From Raphanus sativus (taxonomy: Eukaryota; Streptophyta; Magnoliopsida; Brassicales; Brassicaceae): a stretch of DNA of 64,000 nucleotides. Location: positions 46,256,515 through 46,320,514 of the forward strand of contig NC_079514.1 in assembly GCF_000801105.2 (NCBI RefSeq). Reading direction: 5' to 3'. Shown one piece after another: positions 1 through 10,717 of this stretch (the first letter of the stretch is position 1; every line of letters begins with the position of its first letter). A program made the position numbers and the translations under genes. Below the pieces are notes generated by a model. It was not told the DNA's origin, made no database searches, and saw only the letters and a program-made list of their open reading frames with translations.

Positions 1-724
1 CGGTTGGTAGCAGTTGATAGCTTTTCAAAATAATCATACAAATTGCTACAAGTCGCTTCAAACCGTTCCGAACCTCTTAAAATCAAAAGTTGGTTCCAGT
101 TAGTGTTTGCGGTTGCGGGCGGTTGCGTTTGGATAAATAAATATAAAATTAATTTTAAAATCATTTTAAAATTAAAAAAAAAATGGAAATATTATAAATA
201 CAAACATATACACCTTTTATATATTAATTTAAATTCAAAAACAGTATTATAAATGTTCTTATAAAAAAAATTAAACTAGCTATACATTAGAATTTTTAAA
301 ACTTAATATACATAAAAATATAAAGATATACACATATAAAAAGAAACAAAATATTATTTTTAAAGTTTTAATAAATCTTCAAAAATAAATTATTAAAATT
401 ATAACTTTCAACTAATTAAAAATAAATAAATAAATAAACAAACAAAAATATTATTATTAATGATATTATATTAATAATTATTTTATTTTATCACAATTGT
501 ATGTTTATATTTTTATAATGTTATAATATGTTTATATTGATAATTTATTATTAAACCGCTGCAATATTTCATTATCAACCAGTCACAAAAATTCTGCAAA
601 CGCAACAATTTTCAAACGTTGTGCCAGTCATACAAAACGCTAAATAACGCTTGAAACTGCAACCACCCGCATCCGCAAACTCCGGCAATCGCAATCGCAA
701 CCGCTGCATTTGAACCAGTCGGCC
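1..724. repeat. Dispersed DNA-transposon-like repeat, cut by window edge
   Basis: This AT-rich block ends in a GC-richer segment with CAACCGCTGC and AACCAGTC near 700-719. It resembles 36879-37635 over its whole length, including the shared motif CGCTTCAAACCG near the left end. Both copies have outer segments that look like imperfect terminal inverted repeats (GACTGGTT plus AAACGCAGCGG). There is no coding capacity. The family is probably a non-autonomous hAT or Mutator-like element. The left end lies outside the window, so no target duplication can be tested. The 69-codon reading frame at 43-252 is repeat sequence, not a gene. Confidence 0.5.
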
Positions 725-736
725 CTTAAATTAGTA

Positions 737-1615
737 GTCCCTCCGTTTGGATATATATGAAGTTTTAGAACTTTTCAAAAAGATGAAGCCAGTTGATATA
801 ATATCTTTTTTATTTTTTTCTTTATATTTTTTTTTTTTAATGATCGTGGGAACTTCCAGACGGTAAACCCAAACTAATCTTCACGAGGTTTTTCATCCGA
901 GTACGCACAGTTTAGGCGGAAAGGTGGTTAAGACGACAACCCAGGACGGGTGAAAAATACTTTTTCGTAATATTTTTAATGCTGAGAATTGAATATAGAT
1001 CACTATTATCATCACTATTTGGTCAAATGTAACTGATTTCAATTTCTATTTTTTTTAATTATTTCGTGGGTTGAAAGAACAAAAATAGCAACTGTGCTAA
1101 TACGATTAATTTTCTTTTTCAATTATTAAATTTTTTAATTGTTTGGAAATTTTCATATTTCATAAAACAACTAGAATATGTGTTATTATATTTGAAACTT
1201 AGAGCATCTTCAATGGAGATTCTTCTCAATGGAGCTTTTAAAAATGTATTATGTATGTATGAGATTTTAAGAACCTTTGTTTATGGAATTCTACAAAAAA
1301 ATATGGATCTCACAAATATTTACACATATATAAGAGCACCTCCAATGGAGTTTGTTCCCATTAAAGCTCTTAAGAACATATTATGTATATATACATACAT
1401 AGATATATACATAATACATTTTTAAAAGCTACAATGGAAAGAACTTTCATTGGAGATGGTTTTAGGATTGTTGATCGAAACGTGTAATCATAATGCAAGG
1501 TTAGTAAAGTTATTTACCATTATATTTTGCGTTGGTTTTAAAAAAAAACGTCAACTATTCCAAAACAAAAAGAAAAAGAAGTTCTAAAACATCATGTAAA
1601 ACAAAATGGAGGGAG
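737..1615. mobile_element. Stowaway-like (Tc1/mariner) element with nested insertions
   Basis: The left end reads GTCCCTCCGTTTGG and the right end, read inverted, CTCCCTCCATTTTG, the terminal signature of plant Stowaway MITEs. Both ends abut TA (735-736 and 1616-1617). The inverted repeats extend inward through a shared TTTTAGAACTT motif. At 879 bp it is long for the family, and it contains at least one other MITE (1202-1463). It lies directly against the CCH remnant at 1625 and may have helped to break that gene. Confidence 0.6.
1202..1463. repeat. MITE with GAGCATCTTCAATGGAG ends, nested
   Basis: The left end reads GAGCATCTTCAATGGAG. The right end contains CATTGGAGATGG, its inverted counterpart. 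A second internal copy, GAGCACCTCCAATGGAG, lies near 1335. This end motif is common in Brassicaceae MITEs. The exact boundaries and target duplication are not resolved. It lies inside the Stowaway-like element and is therefore younger. Confidence 0.4.
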
Positions 1616-1624
1616 TATAATAAA

Positions 1625-1842
1625 ACTATTGAGGTTAAGGTTGATGCTCATGTACTTTTTTATAACTGTGGGATTTTGGTGACCGAGGTCAATCGACTAG
1701 TCTCATAAAACTCCCGGATTCCACGTATTTTTGCTATTCATCGCTAATCCAGGTGGCCCAGGTACTTAATCCTAAGGTTTATGCTAAGGCTAATGCTGAA
1801 ACGAAACTCGCTGAAGCCGAGACTAAGCCATCACAAGTTTAA
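1625..1842 (+). pseudogene. CCH: Remnant of copper chaperone CCH (C-terminal end only)
   Basis: The frame 1747-1842 encodes 31 residues ending AEAETKPSQV and a stop. That is the ending I know for the plant-specific C-terminal extension of the copper chaperone CCH (At3g56240). KVDA is encoded near 1635-1650 and also occurs in that acidic, lysine-rich extension. The N-terminal metal-binding domain with its MxCxxC copper motif is absent upstream, where the Stowaway-like element ends at 1615. Foreign sequence also seems to separate the two matching pieces. The gene is therefore probably dead. CCH lies near the bHLH gene in Arabidopsis, so position supports the call. A spliced last exon of a more distant gene is the less likely alternative. 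Confidence 0.6.
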
Positions 1843-2141
1843 CTACTAAATATTGTAATGAGGCTTCCAATCCATATTTGCAATGTTTTTTATCTTTCGT
1901 TTGTATTAAAACACACACAGAGAGTCGAAAAAGTAAAGTGATTGATGTTATGATTTTTTTTTCGTTTGTGTTGTTGCAAGAACTAAAGAAATGTAACCAG
2001 TGTTAAAACAGAAAAAAGAACTGTTTTCTCTAAGTCTAAGCAATATGTTGGGCCCGTGTCGTCCCGATTTTCGTTAAGCTTCAAATGTTTTAAGTTTTAA
2101 TAGACAGCGGAAAGCTTAAGTTTGGACTTAATTAATTTAAG
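1843..2141. other. Former 3' flank of CCH, no gene
   Basis: This is AT-rich sequence downstream of the CCH stop, with no reading frame or repeat that I can support. It may include the old 3' UTR. Confidence 0.4.
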
Positions 2142-2149
2142 ACTCCATC

Positions 2150-2939
2150 TAGGGCTGGGCAAATAAACCAAACCCGAAAATCCGAACCGAATCCGATCCG
2201 ATAAAAATGAATCCGAACCGATCCGAACCCGATATAAATACTAAATGGATCTTGTTTTTTGGTATATTGGGTTATGGGTATTATCCGAACCGAACCCGAA
2301 CCTAAATGGATATCCGATATAACCCGAAATATTTAAAATCACAAAAAAACTTCTATTAAATATGATCTTCATTCTAATATGATTCAAAATACTTTAAGAT
2401 ATTATTAAACCTCTAAAATAATTATCTATTATATGAACTGTTTTTAGATTTTTGGTTTTGTTTTTATTAAATATTGTTTATCATTTCATGAGAATTTAAT
2501 TTTTGTTTTATGCTTTCATTTATTTGGGTTTCTTTCTATAAATAACTATATTTATCTTTTATTTGATTTTGAATGATCACGTTGATGTTCTTTTCTTATT
2601 TTTGAATCGAGTTTACTTATGTTTTTGGCTATTTAAATACGTACAAATCATGTATTTTAAATCCGAAGAACCGGTTTCATTTATGTTTTGGTTACAAAAG
2701 AGGTACAAATCATGTATTTTTAAACCGAAGAACCGATTAGGACCCGAACCCGAAAGTATAACGGGTTATACCGGTTCTTTGAAGATTTACTAACCCCGAC
2801 CCGAACCCAATAGAATCCGAACCGATCCCGAACCGAACTTTCATATAATCCGAATGGAGCTGATTTTGATAAACCCGAAAAACCGAAACCCGATTGGATA
2901 AAACCGAAACCCGATTGGGACCCCGAATGCCCATGCCTA
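2150..2939. mobile_element. Non-autonomous hAT element (TAGGGCTGGGCA family)
   Basis: The left terminus is TAGGGCTGGGCA. The right terminus, inverted, is TAGGCATGGGCA. The element is flanked by a perfect 8-bp duplication, ACTCCATC (2142-2149 and 2940-2947), which is diagnostic of hAT insertion. The interior is rich in CCGAACC/AACCCGAA repeats near both ends and AT-rich in the middle, with no transposase. Confidence 0.85.
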
Positions 2940-2947
2940 ACTCCATC

Positions 2948-3553
2948 TGAATATATGGAAAATGGACTATAAAAGAAATTGTAAAAAGAGCTGGTCTTAA
3001 GTATTTGGGATCATTCGGAGCTAGAAATGAAAAAAAAAGAAGCAAATTATAGTTATTTTGTCGCCTATAAACATTTTCAACAATTAGGAGGTGGTTAAGG
3101 AGGGGTTAAAGGATTCAAAGAGTACTTCCATCACTAAAAACCCTTCACATGTTTTCAAAAAGTAAATTAAAGAATTCTCTTTTGAAAATCTATCTCGTTT
3201 TCTATAACTAATCATTTGCGAGAATTCATGTTAGATACATTCAAGGGAGGGCTCTAAGTCGGTCTCCCTTTCCCTTTGATGTTACTATAAAAGGCTAAAA
3301 TCAACTACACTAACGGATTCTTCTTCTTTTTTTTTTGGGGTCAAATCAAACGAGATTCTTTTATTCCATAGGTGGAACTGCAACTACATAATATTATGTG
3401 GCCATGAGCTATGTACTATAAGATGCTCATTTTTGGGCCACATAAACATAATGTATTTTTTTTTTGTAACCAAAAACATAATGTATTTTATATTAACAGT
3501 ATCTTAATTCTTAACAAAATAAATAAGAGTCGTTTATTGTATAATAGATAGAG
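2948..3553. other. Intergenic, nothing recognised
   Basis: AT-rich spacer between transposons. I see no gene, RNA or repeat that I can name. Confidence 0.4.
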
Positions 3554-3765
3554 AAATTCTTGGGTTCACCCCTAGAGTGAACCTTTAGGTTCACCCAACC
3601 AATAGGATTTCGTTATTTTATATTCATTATTTTTTAAAAAAGGAAACCAAATATTGTCAAATTATATTAATATTTTTAAACTAAAAAATAAAACTAATAA
3701 AAATTAATATTAATTACAAACAAAAATACGTTTTAGAAAAATATATTTTTAATACCGTCAGCCAA
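3554..3765. repeat. Single arm of the Mutator-like MITE found at 4086-4639
   Basis: It starts with TTCTTGGGTTCACCCCTAG and continues like the arms of the 4086-4639 element, including the GGTTCACCCAACCAATAGG stretch and the AT-rich body. It stops near CCGTCAGCC, the counterpart of the internal GCTGGCGG of the intact element. No opposite arm follows, so it is a truncated copy. Confidence 0.6.
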
Positions 3766-4085
3766 ATGACATATCTGAAAAATGTGAACAACCCCAAGAT
3801 TGCCGGATATATTGGAGTATTGAAACGCTTAGGCCCTATTCATTGCACATCTGAAAAATGCATCTAGATGCTCCACGTAGGTGTTATTCGTCTCTCCATT
3901 TCGTTTATCCGTCCAGATGAATCATCTGAATTCAACTATGTTTGTTTGCTTTTTTCAACTTACATCTATATCGAGATGAATTTGTTACTAAAAAAATAGA
4001 CTTATTTTAAAAAATTTGGCGGGAAATTGCATTTTTCCGGTTTTGACAAGAAATTGTGTTTTTCGATTTTGACGGGAAATTGAAA

Positions 4086-4639
4086 GACTTTTTTTTTGGG
4101 TTCATCCCCTAAGGTGGACCTTAAAGGTTCACCAACCAATAGGAATTAGTTATTTTAGATTGAGTATCTTTTGAAAAAGGAAACAAAATAATTGTCAAGT
4201 TATATTATGTTTTAAAATAAAAAGGTAAAAATAAATAAAAGTAATAGTAATTGTATAAATGAATTTAAAAAAAAACTATATATAAATTTTAAGGTTTAGA
4301 ATTTATCTAAAGGTTTAAGATTTAGAATTAAAAAATTCAGTGTTTTTATGATTTAGAGTTTGATATTTATGAATTAGAATTTATGATTTATCCAAGGGTT
4401 TAGGGGTTAGGATTAGGGTTTAGGGTATAGTTTTTTGCTGGCGGATTTAAAATTATTTTTCAAAAATTCGTTTTTTATTAATTACTATTTTTATTTATTT
4501 TACATTTATTTTAAAAACATAATGCAATTTGATAATTATTTTGTTTCCTTTTTTTTTAAATATTCAATCTAAGATAAAAAGTTTCTATTGGTTGGTGAAC
4601 CTAAAGGTTCACCCTAGGGGGTGAACCCAAGAATAACTC
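4086..4639. mobile_element. Mutator-like foldback MITE nested in the E2F array
   Basis: The two arms of roughly 180 bp are inverted copies; both contain the GGTTCACCAACCAATAG segment. The element is flanked by a perfect 9-bp duplication, AAATTGAAA (4077-4085 and 4640-4648), the length typical of Mutator-like transposition. It interrupts the tandem array of the 3832-5598 element, so it is younger. It has no coding capacity. A related single arm lies at 3554-3765. Confidence 0.8.
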
Positions 4640-4648
4640 AAATTGAAA

Positions 4649-5405
4649 TTTCGATTTTGCCGGAAAATTGTGTTTTCCGGCGAGAACTTGTATTTCTCGG
4701 TTTTGGTGAGAAAGTGTATTTTCCGGTTTTGACAAAAAATTGCGTGTTCCCGGTCTTGGCGGGACATTGCGTTTTCCCGGTTTTGACCAGAAATTGAGTT
4801 TTTCCGGTTTCCACGAGAAATTTTGTTTTTCGGTTTTGGCGGAAAATTATTTTTTCCGGTTTTGACGAAAATTTGTGTTTTTCCAGTTTTGACGGGAAAT
4901 TGCGTTTTCAGTTTTGCCGGGAAATTGCATTTTCGGTGAGAAATTGAGTTTTCTCGGTTTTGTTGGGAAAGTTTGTTTTTCCAGTTTTGGCGAGAAATTG
5001 TGTTTTTCGATTTTGGCGGGAAATTGTGTTTTTCCAGTTTTGATAAGAAATTATGTGTTTTCGGTTTTGACGGGAAATGGCGTTTTTCGGTTTTGGCGGG
5101 AAATTATGTTTTTTCTAGTTTTGGAAAGAAATTGCGGTTTCTCGGTTTTGGCGTGAAAGTGCGTGTTCATCGGTTTTGGCGAAAATTGCGTTTTCCGGTT
5201 TTGGCGGGAAATTGTCTTTTTCCGATTTTGACGAACGATTTTGGCGGGATATTGCGTTTTTCCGATTTTGGCGGAAAATAACGTTTTCTGGTTTTGGCGA
5301 AATTATGTTTTTTCGATTTTGACGAGAAATTATGTTTTCCAATTTTGACCGGAAATTGCATTTTCGGTTTTGGTGGAAATTTTCTTGTTTTGACGAAAAT
5401 TTTAT
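4649..5405. repeat. Tandem array of GGTTTTGGCGGGAAATT-like units
   Basis: The repeated unit is about 30 bp and reads approximately TTTTGGCGGGAAATTG followed by a GTTTTTCC-like stretch. Exact TTTGGCGGGAAA sites occur at 5012-5023, 5092-5103 and 5200-5211, with another at 4015-4026 left of the nested MITE. Many other units differ from it by one or a few bases. TTTGGCGGGAAA fits the E2F/DP consensus (TTTSSCGC core, read on either strand). The array produces open frames on both strands, but these are periodic artefacts. Confidence 0.75.
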
Positions 5406-5603
5406 CAATTTTTTTATGAATACTCACCTTCATCCAGATGCTCCGTGAAGACTCACTCTTATTTGAATAAGAATTTGAGGTGTGTTTTCATAAATGCAGT
5501 TGGATGATCCATCTGGATGTAGCATTTTAATGTACAAAACGAACATCAATTTGGATCTTCACCAGATGGATCAGGCAGGTGAGCAAACAAACAGCACCTA
5601 AGA

Positions 5604-6098
5604 GAAGTATAAAAGAAGAGGAGTACGAGAGAGATTCACATCCGCATACACACATATACAACTCGACCTCGAGCTCTCTCCTCAAACTCATCCACCTCAT
5701 TTTACCTTTTGTTGTTTAGCTATTTTTCATTATTGTTAACGTTCATCGATCATGTAAACACAATCATTATCAATGTACAAATTTTTTTTTCAATTTAAAC
5801 TTGATTAAATAATATCCTTGTGTTCTAAAGATTTTGTGTACACAAATTCTTTCTTTCTTAATTTACAAATGCAAATATCAAATTCCTAGTGTGGGTTTTA
5901 AGAATCACAAATTTTATCAATATGTATGTTTAACGCATCCTCTATCATATACATACGAAGCATATCCAACATACAAATACAATTGTGATTTTATTCGAGT
6001 TCTTAGGTCATGTTGACTAACTATATATCAACATTTTAATATATCTCAATTGTTTGCTTGTTTCTTATTAAGAAACCAGACCAGCAAAGGACCGTGGA
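5604..6098. other. Intergenic, nothing recognised
   Basis: Spacer between two transposons. It contains a 60-codon frame at 5834-6016 with no recognisable features, which I do not regard as a gene. Confidence 0.4.
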
Positions 6099-6330
6099 TT
6101 TTATAAATGATGGTATACTGAAGTTCTTTACATAGAATGGCACCCGATATACTGTGATTGGCTGGAAATGATGATCACGAAAGCTCTATCCTTTATGGGG
6201 TAGCCGATTCTTAGCATGATACTGAATTCAAAGAAATATAGTAATTTTAGTATCAGCTAAGAATCAGCCAACCACAGTATATCTGGTGCCATTCTATGTA
6301 AAGAACTTCAGTATACCATCATTTATAAAA
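6099..6330. repeat. Near-perfect foldback (hairpin) MITE
   Basis: The segment beginning TTTTATAAATGATGG at 6099 is repeated in inverted orientation and ends at 6330. The outer roughly 65 bp of each arm pair almost perfectly. The inner parts (GATTCTTAGC...GATACTGAA) also pair, once about 40 bp present only in the left arm are skipped. There is no coding capacity. If transcribed it would form a long hairpin, a possible small-RNA source. I could not identify a target duplication. Confidence 0.7.
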
Positions 6331-7149
6331 CATTGCATGACTACCTAATTTTTCTCTATAATTTGTATATTGAGTTCATTGAGCCTAAATATTAAGTAAA
6401 AGCAAAATCTGTAGGAATATGTAGAAAACGCGTTGCTGATGAAACTATGAAACTTAAAGTAATGCGGAAGTTCGAGAAGGAAATAACAGTACATGGGCCA
6501 CATACCATTGATGTTATTGTTAACGATGATTCCTTCTAAATTATTTGAAAATTGATTTTTCATGTTTTATCACCACATTGATTTTAAAAGAAAAATAATG
6601 ATATGATTTGAAACTAATTATAACATAAATATTTATAATTAATATTAATTAATATTTTCTTATAAATTTGTAAAAAATATGGTTATAACTTATCGATTAT
6701 CATTAATATAACAATATAATATAATAGTAGAAATAGAAATATAGCAATATTTTATAATTTTTATCTATTATTTAATTACATACTGTTTATTACTAAAAAA
6801 ATCTTCAAATTTTAAGCAGTTTTTTTTTAATTTGCAATTTTCTAATCCCAATACAATTCAACAATCTTTAGAAATTTAATTTAGTTTTATGGTTTGATAA
6901 TTATATACCTAACAAAAAAATTCTTAATTTTATAGAATTTGATTTAATATATTTTAACAAAAATAAATGTATAAAAATATTTTCAGGATTATGAAATTTA
7001 AATGTATACATATATATTATTAAATATAAATCAAATATATATTTTATCTTAATTTTTGTATATAATTAAATTAAAATTTAAAACTAAAATTTTGTAAACA
7101 AATAATACAATTGTAAAAATAACAAAATTTTAAAACTTTTTATTTTTGA
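6331..7149. other. AT-rich intergenic DNA
   Basis: Very AT-rich sequence without a supportable gene. It may be the body of the Helitron-like element whose 3' end is at 7150-7172. Confidence 0.3.
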
Positions 7150-7172
7150 AAATAGCGTAGGAAAACACCTAG
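7150..7172 (+). repeat. Helitron-like 3' terminus
   Basis: The sequence GGAAAACACCTAG followed by T matches the right end of the candidate Helitron at 36114-36855. Helitrons end in CTRR, here CTAG, and insert before T. The hairpin expected just upstream is eroded, and I cannot define the 5' end in the AT-rich sequence before it. Confidence 0.35.
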
Positions 7173-7228
7173 TATTTGAGAAATTGAAATGCTAAACTTT
7201 ATTGATGATGAGAAAAATATGAATATAT

Positions 7229-7660
7229 TAGCCCTGCGAGTTTTGGTTTATTTGGATCCGGTATTTTGGTTTTATTTTATTCGTTCGGCCACAATCCTAC
7301 CAAAGTGAACCGAAAAAATCGGTTCGGTTCAGTTTGATTCAGTTCGGTTTTCGGTTATTTTTGGTTTTTAATTTTATTTCCGAATTAACCGATTATTTTT
7401 GTTTTGGTTAGATTTTGGTATTATTTTCTTAAAAACTCGGATAGTTCCTGTTAAATTCGGTTATTTCGGGTAATTCAGTTTGGGTTTTTGGTTAATTTTG
7501 GGTATTTTTGGATATTTTTGTTTTTTCATATTTTTCAAAAAAAAATAAGTTTCAAAAACCGAACGAAAAGTCGAACTAATCTTTAAAACCATAGCCGAAC
7601 CGAAAACCGAAAATTTCGGTTCGGTTCGGTTCAATCGTTCGGTTTTAAACCGCAGGCCTA
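7229..7660. mobile_element. Non-autonomous hAT element
   Basis: The left terminus is TAGCCCTGCGAGTTTTGG and the inverted right terminus TAGGCCTGCGGTTTAAAACC. A perfect 8-bp duplication, GAATATAT, flanks it (7221-7228 and 7661-7668). The interior is rich in CGGTTCGGTT-type repeats on one strand. No transposase is encoded. Confidence 0.85.
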
Positions 7661-7921
7661 GAATATATGATCATCAAATTAATGTGGGAAATATTCTTAA
7701 TGATGAGGGAGGAGATATCGAGACCAAAAGAAGTTAGTTTAGTTACAACTAGTTCCATTATATTTAGAGACAGAAAATTGTTCTTCCGAGATCTGAATGT
7801 CTCTATACAATGTTTCACAAATTAATGATGGATTTTAATTATTTATTTGGTGCCAAAGAAATTCACTAATACATTTGATTAATTAGAGAGACATACAGTA
7901 GATTTTCCCCTTAATTATATG

Positions 7922-8756
7922 CAGGGCCGTCTTTTAGCACGTGCAAGTGGAGCGGTCGAACAGGGTCCAAAATTTTAGAGGGTCCATAATTTTTTTTTAT
8001 TTTAGTAATAGTTATAAATTTAAAATCATACTTTTATAAAAAATCAGAATAACTATATTTGAATTTAGGTTCCGTATTTATAACCAATAATGTAAATTAC
8101 AATTTTTATTTTTTTTATATAACCAACTAAAATACAATAAATTAGGACATAATTAATATTTCTATCAATTATATATTTTGGAAAGTAAGAAATAGTTGTT
8201 AATGTATGTTTGAATATTCAATGGTAGTATATAAAGTTAATATTCTAATTGATTATGTTTAGGAAAAAATATTAATTAGTGATTATAAATACGGATAACA
8301 AAATATATTTTTTCACCATTTTTTAGTTAGAAATAAAAAACACAAAGAAAAGAAAACTAGCCTACAAATTATGTTGACAAGAATGAGTAATTTGTCCAAT
8401 TAAAAGTATATAGCTTGCTATCCATATTTTTTTACTTTGCTATATTTATAGATTATGATTTTTGATTATGCAAATAATAAACATAAAAACAACTTAAAAA
8501 TAGAAGAATGATCAAATTTGATGATTTGATCAACGAGTTTGCATTGAAAAATGCTAAATAATTTTGTTCAATGATTTGATCAGTGATTTTGCATTAAAAA
8601 CTAGAAATAGTGTTATTTAGATATAAAATAATTAATTGATGTATTTATTTTATATTATACTGATATGTAAAAAGAAAAATATATTATTTCAGATTGTTAA
8701 AAAGATCTTATTTTCTTATTTTGAACCGGGTCTGTCTAAAGCTTGAGACGGCCATG
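7922..8756. mobile_element. Non-autonomous hAT element (CAGGGCCGTC ends)
   Basis: The left terminus is CAGGGCCGTC and the inverted right terminus CATGGCCGTC. The flanks are a perfect 8-bp duplication, ATTATATG (7914-7921 and 8757-8764). The interior is AT-rich and non-coding. It ends 90 bp from the stop codon of the bHLH gene, so it may lie in or next to that gene's 3' UTR. Confidence 0.88.
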
Positions 8757-8846
8757 ATTATATGTCTAACTAAGTACCCCTTTTAGGTCAAACAAATGTA
8801 TAAATATATATATAAAGAGAGGATCCAGAGTAATCTGGTCTTGTCT

Positions 8847-9914
8847 TTACCATTTTGGATCATGTCCATCACTCCAGGTCCTGACTGCTACTTCAACTGC
8901 CTGTTTCACTGCTTCAGCATCCATTCTTTCACCATCATCATTCTGGATTAATTCAATAGATAGAAATTAATATGTATAAATCGTTTGTGATAATTTTGAA
9001 GTATGGACTAGTATATAATGATGGCGAGGTAGATCAGTGTGTTTACATTTGATGAACCAACAGCATGCATGCTAAATGAGTCTGTACATGAAACCGTAGC
9101 TTCAACAACCTCAAGTCCAAGATCTTCAAAGGCTTCAAGAAGACAAACCAACATACCTCCATCATTCTTCCTTGACGTTATATTTATCAAGAATCCATTC
9201 TCTAGGGTTTCCACTATTACCTACCGTCAGTTAAAAACCCCAAAATCAATTGAAGCTTCTTAATGTAAATGCTTCAAAGACCCAAGGGGTACATATATAT
9301 GTTTATATACCATGGGATCGGTAGGATCACAGAAGTATTGCTCAGACGTGGTCCCATTGTTGATTTCTTTGACTTTCTTCTTAAGCTTTTTGATATACTT
9401 TGATGCATCCGCTATGATCGATGTTTCGCTCTCCTGTAAAATACTATGAGATATCATTGGTATGGTCGAGTTTATAGATTTCCAAGAAATTTTCGCATTT
9501 CATAGGATCATATTTGGCTCTTTTATATGTGTGTGTGTTCATTACGGCTTCTAACGAATAAAGAAACTATTAGTTGAAGATTGACAAAGAATAAAATTCC
9601 AATAACAGAATCTGTTAGTCAATATCTAAGTTTAATCAATGTATAAATGAAAAATAAAAGATATAGAATCACCCTAGGTTGGTGTGTGTTTCTGAAAATA
9701 TGATTAATGGAATATCTATGATTTATGGTACATTTATAAATAGTATGACTGAATTGGTCTATGAATAGAGAAGAGATCGAACCATATCAATATAAAGAAA
9801 TAAAGCTAAAAATAGAGAATGGTGGAATCTAATTACAGCATGTGAGTTAGTGACTGAACGAAGTAATTGAAACTTCTCACGCATAGAGGAATCATTCTTG
9901 TTCCGCGAAACCAT
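8847..9914 (-). CDS. SCREAM-like bHLH-type transcription regulator (4 exons)
   Basis: Four exons join in frame: 9837-9914, 9311-9433, 9047-9220 and 8847-8942. They give 156 residues with GT-AG introns, all in phase 0. The start MVSRNKND, helix segment MREKFQLLRS and second helix SIIADASKYIKKLKKKV form the short helix-loop-helix of the plant family of At3g56220/At2g40435. The C-terminal half (ETLENGFLINITS, then CLLEAFEDLGLEVVEATVSC) is an ACT-like fold used for dimerisation. The N-terminus is short and lacks a full basic region, so the protein may act by heterodimerising rather than by binding DNA alone. It is likely nuclear. Length and exon phases match the Arabidopsis family, so the gene appears intact. 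I did not model the UTRs. Confidence 0.88.
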
Positions 9915-10518
9915 TCTTCAATGCTTTAGCTTCTCCTCCTCCTCTTTGGATTCTCTTCTATATAGAGTAAGAAAGAGGAACTAGATATCTGAGTTTATTC
10001 AATGTTTATAGGATCCTCTCGTCTCTCACATGTCAGCCTTGTATTCTGATATGATCTCTTCATCGCTATTCGCTACAAACTGTGATATATAGGGACAAAT
10101 TCGTTTGTTATCTCGTGAGTTGCTTGATTGCCTCTGTGTCCAGTTACACATTATTCTATGTGATACTATAATATTATATAACTATGCAAGAATTAATCTG
10201 TTACAAAAAAAAACTACGCAAGAATCAATATTCGCGAACGTGAATATAACTATGCAAGTGCACGTGTAAGGGTAGTTTTCGATGAACGATCTTGCACATT
10301 TACATCTAGAAACAATCATTGATAAACTTTGTATAACTAAATGGGAGCGCATAAAGTAAAGATAGGAATAAACTCAGACAACATGACCTTCAAGATCTAA
10401 CACAGTTTTTTTGTTCCTTTACAAGAAAAGAAAACCATCTCGCATATATAAAATTTGAAATCCTCGTTAAGATTAGTCTGGTTAAGTGAAAAAGCATCTC
10501 CAATGTTCAAAACATATA
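9915..10518. other. Upstream region of the bHLH gene
   Basis: The 5' flank of the minus-strand bHLH gene probably holds its 5' UTR and promoter. A pyrimidine-rich stretch (CTCCTCCTCCTC) lies near 9938. I see no second gene. Confidence 0.4.
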
Positions 10519-10715
10519 CTATCTCCGTTCATGAAAATAAGATTTTCTAAAGTTTTCACGTTTATTAAGAATATCCACCAATAAAATTTAATCAATTCAA
10601 ATATTTACAATTAATATTTCTCAAAAGTATACAAAGTACCTTAAATATATAGAAAATCTATCTTTGTGGAACAAGAATAAAATCTAGAAAATCTTACTTT
10701 CGGAAACAGAGAGAG
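10519..10715. mobile_element. Stowaway MITE
   Basis: The left end reads CTATCTCCGTTCATGAAAAT and the right end, inverted, CTCTCTCTGTTTCCGAAAGT. Both then contain an AGATTTTCTA-type motif. Both ends abut TA (10517-10518 and 10716-10717). The 197-bp length, TA target and CTCCGTT signature fit Stowaway. Confidence 0.75.
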
Positions 10716-10717
10716 TA

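Larger units (their letters stand above)
3832..5598. mobile_element. Non-autonomous transposon carrying an E2F-site-like tandem array
   Basis: The left end is GGCCCTATTCATTGCACATC. The inverted right end is GGTGCTGTTTGTTTGCTCAC, an imperfect terminal inverted repeat. The flanks are TTA (3829-3831) and TAA (5599-5601), close to the 3-bp duplication of PIF/Harbinger elements but not identical, so the superfamily is uncertain. Subterminal regions repeat CATCTGA/CCAGATG motifs. The centre is a degenerate tandem array of about 30-bp units (4008-4085 and 4649-5405) split by the Mutator-like MITE at 4086-4639. No transposase is encoded. The overlapping frames of up to 102 codons in the array come from its periodicity and are not genes. 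Confidence 0.6.

Noticed and set aside
4650..5405. CRISPR-like regular repeat spacing
   Set aside because: The sequence is eukaryotic, and the units are contiguous degenerate tandem repeats without unique spacers.
4914..5433. Overlapping reading frames of 80-102 codons on both strands
   Set aside because: They follow the roughly 30-bp periodicity of the E2F-like array and consist of degenerate repeats of one short peptide, so they are artefacts.
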